DNA from: Symsagittifera roscoffensis
Taxonomy: Eukaryota; Xenacoelomorpha; Acoela; Convolutidae
Direction: 5' to 3'
DNA: 64,000 bases
Assembly: GCF_963678635.1 (NCBI RefSeq)
Contig: NC_087065.1
Location: 684,001 to 748,000, forward strand
Part shown: positions 52,667 through 64,000 of the stretch, in pieces
Numbering within the stretch: position 1 is the stretch's first letter
Layout of the letters: the number at the start of each line of letters is the position of its first letter
The notes under the pieces: model-generated
Seen by the model: only the letters and a program-made list of their open reading frames with translations
Told to the model about the DNA's origin: nothing
Database searches by the model: none
Position numbers and translations under genes: made by a program

Positions 52667-55027
52667 TTATAATGGATGGTTATGATGGAGATTTGGTAAG
52701 TGTGGTGCTGTAGGTAATGCATTTGTATTATTGTTTGTTTCGTCGTATATGTTGGGGTTTGTTGATAGTTTTGTATTATATTCTTTAATTTGTGCATCTA
52801 AGAGGATTTTGTTTTTTGATGATGAAAATATTCCAAAAAATCTTGCAAATAGTATGCGTGCTACGCTTGCTTGTCGGTTTTCTTTTGTGTGTATTGCACA
52901 TGTGTTATAGATTCCTTTTAGTAATGAGAAAAAACTCCAATAAAGTTAAATATAGCCTATATGATATTCAATCTTTCTAAGATGTAATATGGCCATCCTA
53001 GAAAGGCAAGGATTTCGTTTTTTAAAGTTACAAAACTAAAAAAAATTTCTTGTTGAGATATCTTGTGGTCTATATTTTTCGCCGTTTAGTTATATGTAAT
53101 CTTTAATATCCGCTGTAGTCTTGTGTATAGATGTCTGAGAATCTTGCGGTTGCTGCAAGTTTTCTTAAATTTTGATATATCGATTGTCGTTGTATGGTGT
53201 AAATTTGTGTTAATAGTTACTAAAACTGTTGTGTACGAATGTGATATTGTATATCTGATTTAGAGTAGATTCCTTTTGATTGTAGATCAAAAATGGGATT
53301 TCGAGCAAAAATTTGAATACTTTCGGAAGAAAACTTTTTCAATGGTTGCATTAATGTTGGTTATGGTGTGAGTAGGTAGTATTTTTCTTCGTCAGGATTT
53401 CATTTTACAACGTTGTGGCTGTTTTCTGATCCACATGGGACTGCGGTATACCAAAAATATGTTCGTCTTGAAAGTGTATCAACAAACTGAACTTTATTTT
53501 TATAGAATATCGGGATTCGTTTGTAACAACGTTTATCTTCAAAAACATATAATGGTAATACGTTTTTGGTGCAAGTACAAAACCATAATATATTTCCTTC
53601 ATGGTCAAGGAAGTTTGATCTATTTCCGGTTTATAAATATCATGCATAGGGTATTTTTAGAACTGCTAGTGCGAGTGATTGTAGAATCTGAGTTCTTTCC
53701 AATTCACATAGTTGATGTAGTGTTTCTAATTCTGAAAGCAACATTTCTTGAAAAATTCTTTCAACTGTGTAGTCTAATTTCATATCTAAGCGGATGTCAT
53801 AGTGTATTGCGCCAAAATGTGTATTACTCATTAGTGATTATTCTTGTATTCGTGTGCTTTCAGTGTCTCGTGGTTTTACTTTTCCACCAGAATTTTCTGT
53901 GTATTTAGGAGGTTTACTGGGATGTAAGATGTTCCTTCATTGAGAGGGTGGTGTGTTATATGGGGATTATAATTTAGTTTTCCAGTGGTCATATCAAAAC
54001 CTTCGTCAAATTCGACAAGTATTTCGGAGTATTGTGTTTTGTGGAGAGGATTTTGATATTTACATGCAAATTGTGTTTCATGGTAGATTTGAAAAGCTGT
54101 TAATTTATTTTCTATAATGTGAATCTTCCTAAATTTAATGTTGCGGCTTCTTATTTGACTTGGATTGACATTGTCAAATGGAATGCATTCAATCACATAT
54201 TTTTTATGGAATTTAATCATTCGGGCGTGGATTTTTGCTACTTGAAATGTTGTACAAGTATCTTTGAGAAACCAAACAGTTGTTGCTTGTGTCCTTGTTG
54301 TATGGTCACAATAGCCTTGGTCATTTTTGCAAGGTAGACTGATGCCCTGATAACTTTTAGTGTTATTTTTTAAATCTCGTGTGAGTTGTATTTTTTCGAG
54401 TTGTATTTTCCAGTCAAAAAACAATATTTCTTGGTATCCTTTATCTTTTGTATCTGCTTTGCAGTTTAAGGATTTTTTATTCCAATATGTGGTATCCAGT
54501 GTTTGTCGTGAATGTCATAAGTTAGTCGTCCGTGTGCGCCGTTGTATGGATATCTTTCGTCTAGTTTAATATGTCGTTTTTCTATTTGATTTTTAATTCT
54601 TTGTCAAGTTTAATCTGAGTAATTCGTTTTTACAATCTTCGGGACTTAGATGTAAAAGTCTTTCTATTTTACTTTGGTAGAATGATTCGTGATAAAGACG
54701 TTTTTTATTTCCATTTAAAATTTGTGAACAATGTACTTTTTTTTCGAAAAAAGTTGCTGTAAATTTATAGCCCGTTATTGTTGTTGCTCGGGCTTTTGAG
54801 TATAATGTTGCTACTATGTTTGTTGTTTCTATAGCTTGTGGTTCTGATTCGCATTGGGTTAGTTGGTTTTTTGCATATTTGTTTAGCGTTTTTTGTTCAT
54901 TTTCTTCACAATCGTAATGTGTTACTAACAAATCTTGAGGTCCTGTGCGAGGAGATGGATTTGTGTTTTGTTCGGAAAAAAATAGACAAAAGATGCGTTG
55001 AAATGTCAATATTTTTAAAATATACAT
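52667..55027 (-). pseudogene. Envelope-type glycoprotein pseudogene (ancient viral or retroelement copy)
   Basis: ATG at 55027-55025 is followed by a hydrophobic leader (ILKILTFQRIFCLFF), then a Cys-containing ectodomain: VTHYDCEENEQ, LTQCESEPQAIETTNIVATL, GYKFTATF, VHCSQ, LHLSPEDCKNELLRLN, GYCDHTTRTQATTVWFLKDT, CTTFQVAKI, LHQLCELERTQILQSLALAV, TGNRSNFLDHEGNILWFC, CYKRIPIFYKNKVQFVDTLS, TAVPCG. A Trp/Tyr-rich hydrophobic stretch near 53035-52925 (AFLGWPYYILERLNII ... FNFIGVF) suits a membrane anchor, followed by a polar tail ending at TAA 52669-52667. About 787 codons, with at least six frameshifts or stops. The Cys/Trp layout recalls envelope proteins carried by invertebrate LTR retroelements, some related to chuvirus glycoproteins. 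That link is tentative. Confidence 0.65.
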
Positions 55028-56122
55028 GTATATGATAATCCTGAGTATGGGTTAAAAAAGGTGATATATCCAATTGTGTTTTTGGTATATCTGTCGTATT
55101 ATAAATGACTTCAGTCGCTATAAATGGGGGAGGTATTGATTGAGCTGTTATATTTGGTGGACTTAGGAGAAAAAGGTGTTGAACAATATTATCAAGTCTG
55201 ACTGTGATTTCAAACTTTAATTGGAGACTATTTTGTTGAAGTATTTGAAAATTGTGTTCTTGAATATCTTTGTGAATATCTTGTCTATACTGTAATCTGT
55301 TTAGTGCCCAATTGTGGAGTCGGCTACTTTCTTGATGTTGTCCAAATAGTGGGGGAGGTGCTACGGAAGTAATCCAATCTAACCATAGAGGGGTATTTGT
55401 TGATGATTGTTCTTGGTATCTTACGTCAAGATTGGTGGGGAAATTAAGGGGGAAAAGTGTTGAGAAAATTTGACCTAAAGATGGTGTTAATGGAAGTAAA
55501 AGTGTTTCTGGTAGAGATGATAATGTTGTATCAGAAGAAATATTTATTGGTTCATTCACTAAATTTGGTTCACCTTGATTATATGAGTGTGTTGTCCAAT
55601 ATGGTGGTCTTTCGGTAGTGTCTGGGGGGCCAAAAGGATTTTCCCGAATTTGTTCTGATATTGGAGTTGAACCTAGATAGTCTGATGGAATATTTGAGAT
55701 GCTTTGTTGTGAAGCAAATGTGGGAGTTTCTGGTAGTGTAATGCTTGAAAGTTCTGATGTAGTTGGTGTCGGCGATTGGGGTATGTCAAAATGAACTCTA
55801 GGGGTTTGAAAATTTCTTTTTCTTCTTGCAATATTTGTCTATTTATTTCAAGTGTGTTTTGATTTTGGCTTATATGTCTTACTCGATTAAGATCTTGTTG
55901 TAAGGTGGGATATAAATTATATGTTGGTTCGCTTAAAGATGCTTGGCGATGAACTGGTTCTAATGGTCCAGATAATCGTGCGTGTCGCTCTTCAAAAGTG
56001 TATGGGTTGTCTTGAAAAGAAATCCGTGTTGATGGTTGGGGATTGTTGGTATTTGTTGGTGTAATTGGCCTGTCTTGGGATGTTTCTGGTGGGGGTTGGT
56101 TTGGTGGTGGTTGAGTAGCAAT
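54906..56122 (-). pseudogene. ORF1 of viral-like cluster: Pro/Gln/Asn-rich protein
   Basis: Two overlapping open stretches: 55673-56122 (ATQPPPNQPPPETSQDRP, HARLSGPLEPVHRQASLSEP, LNRVRHISQNQNTLEINRQI) and 54906-55838 (RRKRNFQTPRVHFDIPQSP, PPYWTTHSYNQGEPNL, WLDWITSVAPPPLFGQHQES, HNWALNRLQYRQDIHKD). One indel near the A-rich stretch at 55810-55835 would join them into about 405 codons. The likely start codon is ATT (56122-56120). No signal peptide, no zinc knuckle, no protease or polymerase motif. Could be gag-like, nucleocapsid-like or accessory. Its 3' end overlaps the glycoprotein start by 122 bp in another frame, as in compact viral genomes. Confidence 0.6.
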
Positions 56123-56676
56123 TTTGAAAAGGTATTTCAGTGTTTAATTCTTATTGGGAAAATTTATGTTTTTTATAATTTTCTTCAATACAAAGTATCA
56201 AAAGAATAGTTACTAAAGCGAATTGTCTTTTTTATACATTTGCACATTGTCATGATTAGGGATATTAAAAATGTGAGAAAAATTATGAATAAAAAAAAAA
56301 AAAATCGTTTCGACTAAAAATGGTTCGTATCATTTAAATAGATTTTATGTTTTCGTACCTGTAGATGGGGTCAATGATTTGGAAAAATTGGAGGTACATT
56401 TCAATAGGGAATAGAAAATTTAAAAAAGATTGCAAAAAATTATAGAAAGGAATATTAGAGACTCAAAAGTTTCAATGAAAATGAATAGCAAAAGTTTAAT
56501 TAGAGTGGAAAATTTTGTGAAAAGCTTTGAAAGTTTGTGTTTTAAGTTAGGTACTGCAGAAAGGTTCGGTTTCTTGTAGGCATTTTGAAAGCTCTTTGTA
56601 AAAACTCAATTTATGCAGTTAATTTTGTTTCAGGAAGTTTTTTTACTTTTATTTTTAAAGTATTTTCATTTTTGAT
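56123..56676. other. AT-rich DNA upstream of the viral-like cluster
   Basis: No polymerase, LTR or promoter motif recognised here, so the cluster has no visible 5' part. Confidence 0.5.
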
Positions 56677-59600
56677 GTGTTTTCATATGCTAGTAATCAT
56701 AGTCATGCAGTTTTGTATAGCAAGTAACGTGATGCCCTGTTTTGCCTCTCTGTGAAAGAATTTTGAAAAAATTTTCATCATTTTTATTCAAAAATTGAAA
56801 AAATAAACATGAAAAACAAGAGAAATTCTCAAGCGTTTATTGTGTTTTAACCTCAGTTCAGTACTAAAAATTAGTTTCATTCTGTGTTGTTTTTTGGCTG
56901 TTGAATCGGCTGTATTTGTCGCATAATTACTAGTTCAGACAAAAAGCTCATATGTGTTTGCACATTTTTTTGTTTGGTTTCATTTTTGTTTTTCGCAATT
57001 TGATTTTAAAAATCTTTTTCTCATTGGTTTCTAAACCAATTTTTAAAGAGGTAGTCATATCATTTATAAAACCAAGGACCAAGCAGTTCAAAACCTCGAC
57101 CAGTCAGATATAAATCATATCAAAGTTTTTGATAACTTTTTTCAAAAACTGCTAGACTAACTAATTTGTTGTTTGACTATGTCATCTTGAGTTTTTGTAT
57201 GCTTTTTTCTGATACACTTGTTGAATTTCTTCAGTTTTACGTTGTTTCATTGCGTTAAAACAGTAAAGAAACGCTTTTTTTGCTGCAAAACTTTGGGAAA
57301 AGTTTGCGTTTTTTTTGAAGTTCAGCTAATATTTATACGTTTTTCTTTTCAAAAAATTCAAAAACACGCATTTCTTTTTTCTTATCAATTGAAGTTCAGT
57401 TTTTTTTTGTGTAACATTGTTTTGGTTTTATTGGATTTTCTTTTTTTTGGAATGAAAACCGGGTTTTATTTTCGGCTTCAGCGCTTTTCAAAATCATTTG
57501 ATTTTTCATAGCCAGAGCATTTTTGTGTTTTTCACCTCTTTGTTTGATTTGAGTTTTTGAGCCGTTTTAGATTGAAACAAAAAGATTAATTGTTTGGATT
57601 TCGAATTGTTTCAATTTCGTTCTCGTTCTTGCAAATTGAAGTATAACTTTTCGGTTTACAGAATTCGTTTTTTTCATCTGTCTGCAGCTTGCAAGTGGTT
57701 TCATAGCTTATCTTCTGTAAAGTTAGCAAACTTACAATGTCAGATGGATTCAAACTGAAACTTTTACTGGTTGTTCCGCCCAATAAAACTGGGGAGAATT
57801 GGGGTGCTTAGTAAAAATCGGACAGGGTCTAGTGATATATCATATGGAAGCCTTTCTAGTCGTGATTGGAATGGCATTAAAAAATTAAAACCATAATTCT
57901 CAGTGTCTTGAAAAATCAATTTCTCAGTTTAATTTTGAGCAAACAAAGTGAGTGCTAACTTACTTTTTTGAAGTTTTTTAGAGCAATTTCGGGATTCAAA
58001 AAACAAAATATCTGCAGAAAACATTTTAATTCGGATTTTTTTTAAAGGTTTTTTTTCCAGTCAGTTTTTGAACACAACTGTTATCCATCTTACCATTGTT
58101 TTAAAAAATTTTGATTATGCTTAAGTTTTTGCTTTGTTCAAGCTTTTAAAATCCAACTACGCGCAAAAAAAATGACAATCAGTTTTTAAAAATTTAATTT
58201 CTTGTTAAGGATTCTGGTCCAATCATGTGCTATTTGCAGAGCAACCATCTATCGTAGCTTAAGTTCAAAAATTTTTTGCAATTATTTGCCACGCTGAGTT
58301 ATTAAAACCTTATTCTTTTCATGCATTGTTTTTCATCGGAAGTGGTGCGAAGTTTAAAAACTCACTTTACTTCTTTGGTAAACTACTGTTCAGCTTCTAG
58401 CTGATGCTGAAACTGCCAATAAAGCTACAGATTTTAAAGGATTCATTACGAATGCAATTGGCAAGTACTTACAAATTGAAATTTAGCTAATCCGTTTTTA
58501 TTAGTTTGTTTTTTGTTTTTTCGATTTATTTGTTTGCTTAGCAAAAACGCTTCAATCTTGTGAAAGCTGGATGTATTTTAACCTAAAAAATTCGATTTTT
58601 TTGGCTTTTCTGGAAAACTTGCCAGAGATAACAACAAGGCTTGAACCAAAAAAGTCCTAGTTTTGGATCTGATCATGACAAAATACTCTCAATATTTTTT
58701 TTTCACAAAAATTTTGTCACATCGCAATTCTTTTTGTGCATCGAGCTATTGTTTTTGTAATTAAAAGTGTGTTCAAACACTTTCTGGTGGCGTTTCCAAA
58801 TTTACTGCTGAACCTAAATTTTTTTACTGTTTTTTTTTGTTCCGACCATTTGAAAAATGAGGCGGAACAGTGTTTTCATATGCTAGTAATCATAGTCATA
58901 CAGTTTTGTATAGCAGATAACGTGATGCTCCTCTTTGCCTCTCTGTGAAAAAATTTTGAAATAGTTTTCATCAATTTTATTTTAAAAATTGAAAAAATAT
59001 GAAAAACAAGAGAAACTTTTAAACGTTTTTTTGTGTTTTAACCTCAGTTCATTACTAAAAATTAGGTTCATTCTGTGTTGTTTTTTGGCTGTTGAATTGG
59101 CTGTATTTGTCGCATAATTATTAGTTCAGACAAAAAAACTCATTTGTGTTTGCACATTTTTTTGTTTGGTTTCATTTGAGTTTTTCGCAATTTGAGTTTA
59201 AAAATTCTTTCTCATTGGTTTCTAAACCAAATTTTAAAGAGGTTCGGCAAAAGGACCAAGCAGTTCAAAACCTCGTCCAGTCAGATATAAATCATATCAA
59301 AGTTTTTTGTAACTTTTTTATAAACTGCTAGACTAATTTCTTGTTTGATTATGTCAACTTGAAGTTTTGTATGCTTTTTTCTGATACACTTGTTGTATTT
59401 CTTCGGTTTTACGTTGTTTCATTACGTTAAAACAGTAATGAAACACCTTTTTTTGCTGCACAACTTTGGGAAAAGATTGCGTTTTTTTTTTTCAAGTCCA
59501 GATGATATTCATACATTTTTTTTTCAAAAAATTCAAAAACACGCATTTCTTTTTCTCTTATCAATTGATGGTTAATTGCATTTTTCTGGATGGCTTTTTG

Positions 59601-61105
59601 TTCAGTTTTTTTTCTGTAATCTTGTTTTTGTTTTATTGGATTTTCTTTTTTTTTCGGAAGGGTTTTATTTTCGGCTTCAGCGCTTTTCAAAATCATTTGA
59701 TTGTTCATAGCCAGTGTATTTTTGTTTTTTTCACCTCTTTGTTTGATTTTAGTTTTTTGAGCCATTTTAGATTGAAACAAGAACATAAAATGTTTGGATT
59801 TGGAATTTTTTAAATTGGTTCTCGTTTTTGCAAATTGAAGAATAACTTTTCGGTTTACAGAATTCGTTTTTTTGATCAGTCTGCAGCTTACAAGTGGTTT
59901 CATCGCTTATCTTCTGTAAAGTTAGCAAACTTACAATGTCAGTTGGATTCAAACTGAAACTTTTGCTGGTTGTTCCGCCCAATCAAACTGGGGAGAATTG
60001 GGGTGCTTAGTAAAAATCGGATAGGGTCTAGTGATATATCATATTGAAGCCTTTCTAGTCGTGATTGGAATGACATTAAAAAAGTAAAACTATATTTCTC
60101 AGTGTCTTGAAAAATCGGTTTCTAAGTTTAATTTTGAGCAAACAAAGTGAGCGCTAACTTTCTTTTTTGAAGTTTTTCAGAGCAATTTCGGGATTCAAAA
60201 ACCAAATTCTCTGCAAAAAGAATTTAATTCTGACTTTTTTTACAGTTTTTTTCCATTCAATTTTCGAACACAACTGTTATCCATCTTACCATTGTTTTAA
60301 AAATTTTTGATTTGATTATGCTTAAGTTTTTGCTTTGTTCAAGCTTTTAAAATCCAATTAAGCGCAAAAAAAACGACAATCAGTTTTTAAAAATTTAATT
60401 TTTTGTTAAGGAATATGGTGTAATCATGTGCTATTTGCAGAGCAACCATCTATCTTAGCTTAAGTTCAAAATTATTTTGCAATATTTTGCCACGCTGAGT
60501 TGTTAAAACTTTATTCTTATCATGCATTGTTTTTCATCGGAAGTGGTGCGAAGTTTAAAAACTCACTTTACTCCTTTGGTAAACTACTGTTCAGCTTCTA
60601 GCTGATACTGAAACTGCCAATAAAGCTACAGAGTTTAAAGAATTTATTACGAATGCGATTTATTACGAAATACGAGTTCTTATAAATTGAAATTTAGCTA
60701 ATCTGTTTTTAATAATTTGTTTTTTTTTTCGATTTTTTTGTTTGCTTAGCAAAAACGCTTCAATCTTGTGAAAACTGGATGTATTTTTATTTAAAAAATT
60801 CGATTTTTTTTGGCTTTTCTGGAAAACTTGCTAGAAGTTATAACCAGGCTCAAACCAAAAAATTCCTTGTTTTGGATCTGATCATGATCAATTATTTTCA
60901 ATATTGTCTTTTTTCACAAAAATTCATCGGTCTGTACGGCCACCTAAAATTTTGTCACATCGCGAATTTTTTTGTGCATTGAGCTATTGTTTTTGTAATT
61001 AAAAGTGTGTTCAAATAATTTCTGGTGGCGTTTCCAAATTTACTGCCGAACCTAAGCTTTTTAACTATTTTTTTGTTCCGACCATATGAAAAATGAGGCG
61101 GAACA
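56677..61105. repeat. ~2.2-kb tandem duplication (two units)
   Basis: GTGTTTTCATATGCTAGTAA starts unit 1 at 56677 and unit 2 at 58870, a period of 2193 bp. Similarity continues to about 61105, where ATGAGGCGGAACATTGTTTT repeats the unit junction (ATGAGGCGGAACAGTGTTTT at 58857). The units contain R1-type repeat sequence (57820-58270, 60005-60470). Lys/Glu-rich minus-strand frames such as 59427-59903 are not kept open in the other unit. Confidence 0.85.
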
Positions 61106-61720
61106 TTGTTTTCGGGTGTGTTTTAGTTTTTTCTTTTTTTTTTGTTTTCCATGCAAAATCAGTTACCACAAATAGAAGCGGAGAGTTTCAATTGATGTAT
61201 CATACAATTTTTAGTCGTTATTTAAGTGAAATCAAAATTTTCACAAAAAAAAATTACCAGTGTCAAGAAAAATCAGTTTGAAGTGTCTGGTTTTTGTCTA
61301 AATTCGAGCGAATAAAGCGATTGAGCCAGCTTACAATAACTTTTTTAAATGGCTTTAAAGCTTACAATAAGTTAATGAAAAATGTAAAAACTTAGTTCTT
61401 CTGGTCAACATAATTTTTATGAGTATTTTAGCGCCTTTTTGGAATAAAAAACATCAAAAAAAATTGGAACATTTTAAACAAATTTTCTATTGATTTTTTT
61501 CTTGTATTTTTTGCAGCATTTGTCTTTTGATTTGCTTATTTTACTCTGACTGTCAACTATGCCTGATTCGTCTTTTTTAGCCTTTTTTGTCGCACCACGC
61601 CGAATGAAATGACAATAATTTGAAGAAAAAAATGTTTGTTGTGTTTTTAAGAATATGGTCAGAACATTCTCTGATTCTTGCGCAGTAACCGGCTATCCTT
61701 ATTTTGTTTTGTTTTCGCTT
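61085..61720. repeat. R1 repeat copy at the end of the tandem duplication
   Basis: Matches 4375-5010 most closely: GGGTGTGTTTTAGTTTTTT, TTTCCATGCAAAATCAG, GAGCGAATAAAGCGA, AACCGGCTATCCTTATT. Confidence 0.6.
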
Positions 61721-62423
61721 AAAAACTATGTATGACCCTCAATAGATTCGACTGAATTTTAATCGGCCTAGTGGCTTTGTTTTGCTTCTTTTGAAGAATA
61801 AGTTTTGTGCTTATTATTAATATTTTTTGTGTGTAGTCTGAGGGTGGGGCTTAAAAATTAGAATTCGAATTTCAAAACTTTCAAACATTACGAGGTCAAA
61901 CTGTGTATTTTGTGAATTACAAGTAGATTCAGCAACAGCACCGTTCTTTTTTATCTTACTTGTTCTTGTGTTTCTTTTGATCGTGCCTATAAAGATTTAA
62001 ATTGTTCAAAAAAAGATTTCTGGATTCCAGTGACCAAGCCAACAACCTCTGCGCATAAACAGTGTTTAGTTTGGCCTCGTAAAGAAAAAGCTTTTCATGA
62101 CAACATTTTTGCTTTCGACTAAACAGGAGTTTATCCAACTTTGTTTCGCCAATTTCAGAATTCGATTGAAAGTTTTATCCTGAAAAAATCTTGCGTTATA
62201 GTGAAGGTTAATGAGTAATAGGTAAATTGATATTCACTAATAAATATGTTAATGACAAAAACACACAAACGGTCGAGTCCAGATTAATTCAATTTTTAAT
62301 AAATTAGTCCCTCCTCTGGTGAAAATTATAAGACGGTACTGATTTGGTCTATCCCACAAATGGGAAGAAAGAGAGCAAAATGTACGAACCCCATAGGATG
62401 TATAGTAGAGATGATAGTTAGTT
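61721..62423. other. AT-rich DNA, no gene
   Basis: No gene or repeat recognised. Confidence 0.45.
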
Positions 62424-64000
62424 AGTTAGTTACGCGAGTCCACTCTATGTCCAATCCAGAGCTCTTGGGCCCAACTGTTATTAAGCGTTTTGAATAGCTG
62501 CGCATGAGGGACAACGTTGAAGCGTGTTTCTATGTCGGCAGTGTTTGACGCCAGCTGCACCTCGCATGAAGCTCCTAGTTGGGTATGGAGGGCTCGTAGC
62601 CGGTAGACTTCGCCGTCCGAAGACGTTGATCCCCCACACCACGGAGAAGTGTCTACCATGTGGGGGTACTAGAGATGCTTCGACCCGGACATGCAAAAAC
62701 CCGGATCCTTAAACCTCCCCTGTCCCAAGTATTAGCTTTTCACTGAAGTGCAATTAATTCTATTAGAAATTGGTAACGAGCGGCTGGAATGGTACCGAAA
62801 CCTATTATGTGATAGACTTAGTTGAGGAAAACTTTAAATTGCAATCCCAGACCCATGATCCCTAATTCCGGTATTTTTCTCGGAGCAATTAGTCACTGAC
62901 AAGAATTCTGGAAGTCGTTTCTTGAGCCCCACTGATCGCACGGAGCCAAAACTTTAAGATATGAAAAGTAGTGGCCAGTGACTTCATGTATTTTTTATGA
63001 GGTAAATCCGACTGCTGGACCGGAAGTTTTTAGCTTTTGGGAAAGAAACTCCTTAGACCGAAAGTAGGCAATTTATACAAAATAGTGACTTTTTAATGGT
63101 AAAATGTTTCTCTAGCATAAAAAGGGAATATTGTTTTTATTGCGACAAAAGACACAAATCCCGAAAAAGACCCCCTGTGAGTTAAATTCCTCCGGTGACT
63201 CCTTTTGGTGTTAGTAGCCTTTTCTTGGGAAAAGTGCTTCTGGACCTTACAAATGTGATATTGTGGTAAATTTGAAGTGGATATGAGTGAAACTTTGTAG
63301 GTAAGACCCCAATGGGATTCTGATCCCAGATTTAAAGACTGACGCCGGGTGATCCCAGAGTGACCTTTAATTGATCTTTGGGTGCTTAGGTCTAAAATTG
63401 CAAAGAAAGTGGCGCATTCCCCGGCGGCCCTAACTCAATGGAAACTCATATCGAATCGGTCACCTGACTTATAATTAGGAGGAAACCTTCTTTTTGGAAA
63501 CTGAAGCAGGAGCTGAAAGGGATACAGCTTTTACATTGAAACATTGAACTAATGGAGCTTTTTAGAGTGGACTTGGCAAACACTGGGTTCATTTTAGCTT
63601 GGTGAAAGAACTATTAATTGATATTCAACTAGACTAAAGAAAAGTAGTCTCTGAGGGTACTAGCAGTAATAGAAGCGCTGGATAAAAAGTAGGTCTCCTA
63701 AAGTATATGAATGCGCGGGATGTTTATTAGCTTCCCGGAGGTGAATTTTTGCCACAATTTGACTCCTAATAGGCAAATTATGTTACCCTGATAGCTAGAA
63801 GGATGTGATTAGATTTGAATATAGATGGGAATTTTAGGTGCGTGATGTGAATAAGCTACCCATGGAAAGAGTTTTCGCCCACCGCCATGAAATCAAAAAT
63901 TTACTGGAAAAATTAAATTAAGACCTTGGTTGACTGGTTAGTTAGCGATAACTTGGTTTAGAGAAGAAATTAGAATTGATATTTGCACAACCTAGGTGGA
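62424..64000. other. Less AT-rich segment of unknown nature
   Basis: Begins with GTTAGTTAGTTAGTTA. 62440-62720 is clearly richer in G+C and has open stretches on both strands (for example minus-strand ALHTQLGASCEVQLASNTAD ... RFNVVPHAQLFKTL), but I cannot assign a family. 62720-64000 has no open frame of note and no repeat shared with the rest of the window. May be an old retroelement end or an unannotated non-coding region. Confidence 0.4.

Noticed and set aside
59427-59903. Lys/Glu/Gln-rich 158-codon coiled-coil gene
   Set aside because: It is the complement of T-rich DNA, and the matching frame in the sister unit (57240-57720) is broken by several frameshifts and stops.

Overview
The window looks like AT-rich nuclear DNA from an animal: one intron-rich gene, many degenerate transposable elements, and foldback and tandem repeats. 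I see no operons, ribosome-binding sites or CRISPR arrays. I cannot name the species.

Region 1 (1-22696, minus strand) is the only convincing host gene. I traced ten exons by reading frame, protein motifs and GT/AG junctions. The start is ATG at 22696 and the 3' part runs off the window at base 1. The protein has a split zinc finger (CSKC ... WKCSFC), an alanine/lysine/glutamate-rich linker, then a von Willebrand factor A domain (LDVSGSM ... CTDGEANVG). This resembles the vWA proteins often labelled 'circularly permutated Ras protein 1-like', but no GTPase motif is present in the part seen.

Its introns are crowded with elements. The largest (5682-13997) holds a 7,861-bp element (5714-13574) with a perfect 6-bp target duplication (ATTGCG), terminal inverted repeats, and remains of a protein-primed-type family B DNA polymerase carrying zinc fingers: a decayed, internally deleted Polinton/Maverick-like element. 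It ends only 26 nt from a 3' splice site. Introns 2 and 4 each hold a ~1-kb foldback element.

Region 2 (22.7-40 kb) is repeats plus the wreck of BEL/Pao LTR retrotransposons on the minus strand. Between two LTR-like segments (26993-27721 and 38548-39281), gag, protease, RT, RNase H and integrase pieces are reshuffled and partly duplicated. The same deletion junctions recur, and tRNA-like sequences sit at the LTR/integrase edges.

Region 3 (40-50.6 kb) is repeats: an inverted repeat, a 141-bp tandem array that keeps two frames open, an adjoining inverted cassette of ~23-bp units, foldback copies, a ~1-kb tandem duplication, and a ~390-bp LTR-like sequence present as an inverted pair.

Region 4 (51.7-56.1 kb, minus strand) holds three decayed, closely packed frames: a Pro/Gln/Asn-rich protein, an envelope-type glycoprotein (signal peptide, cysteine-rich ectodomain, membrane segment and tail) whose ATG lies inside the end of the first frame, and a Ser/Thr/Pro-rich protein. 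No polymerase is attached. This is the best candidate for something undescribed.

Region 5 (56.2-64 kb) is a 2.2-kb AT-rich tandem duplication followed by less AT-rich sequence without recognisable genes.
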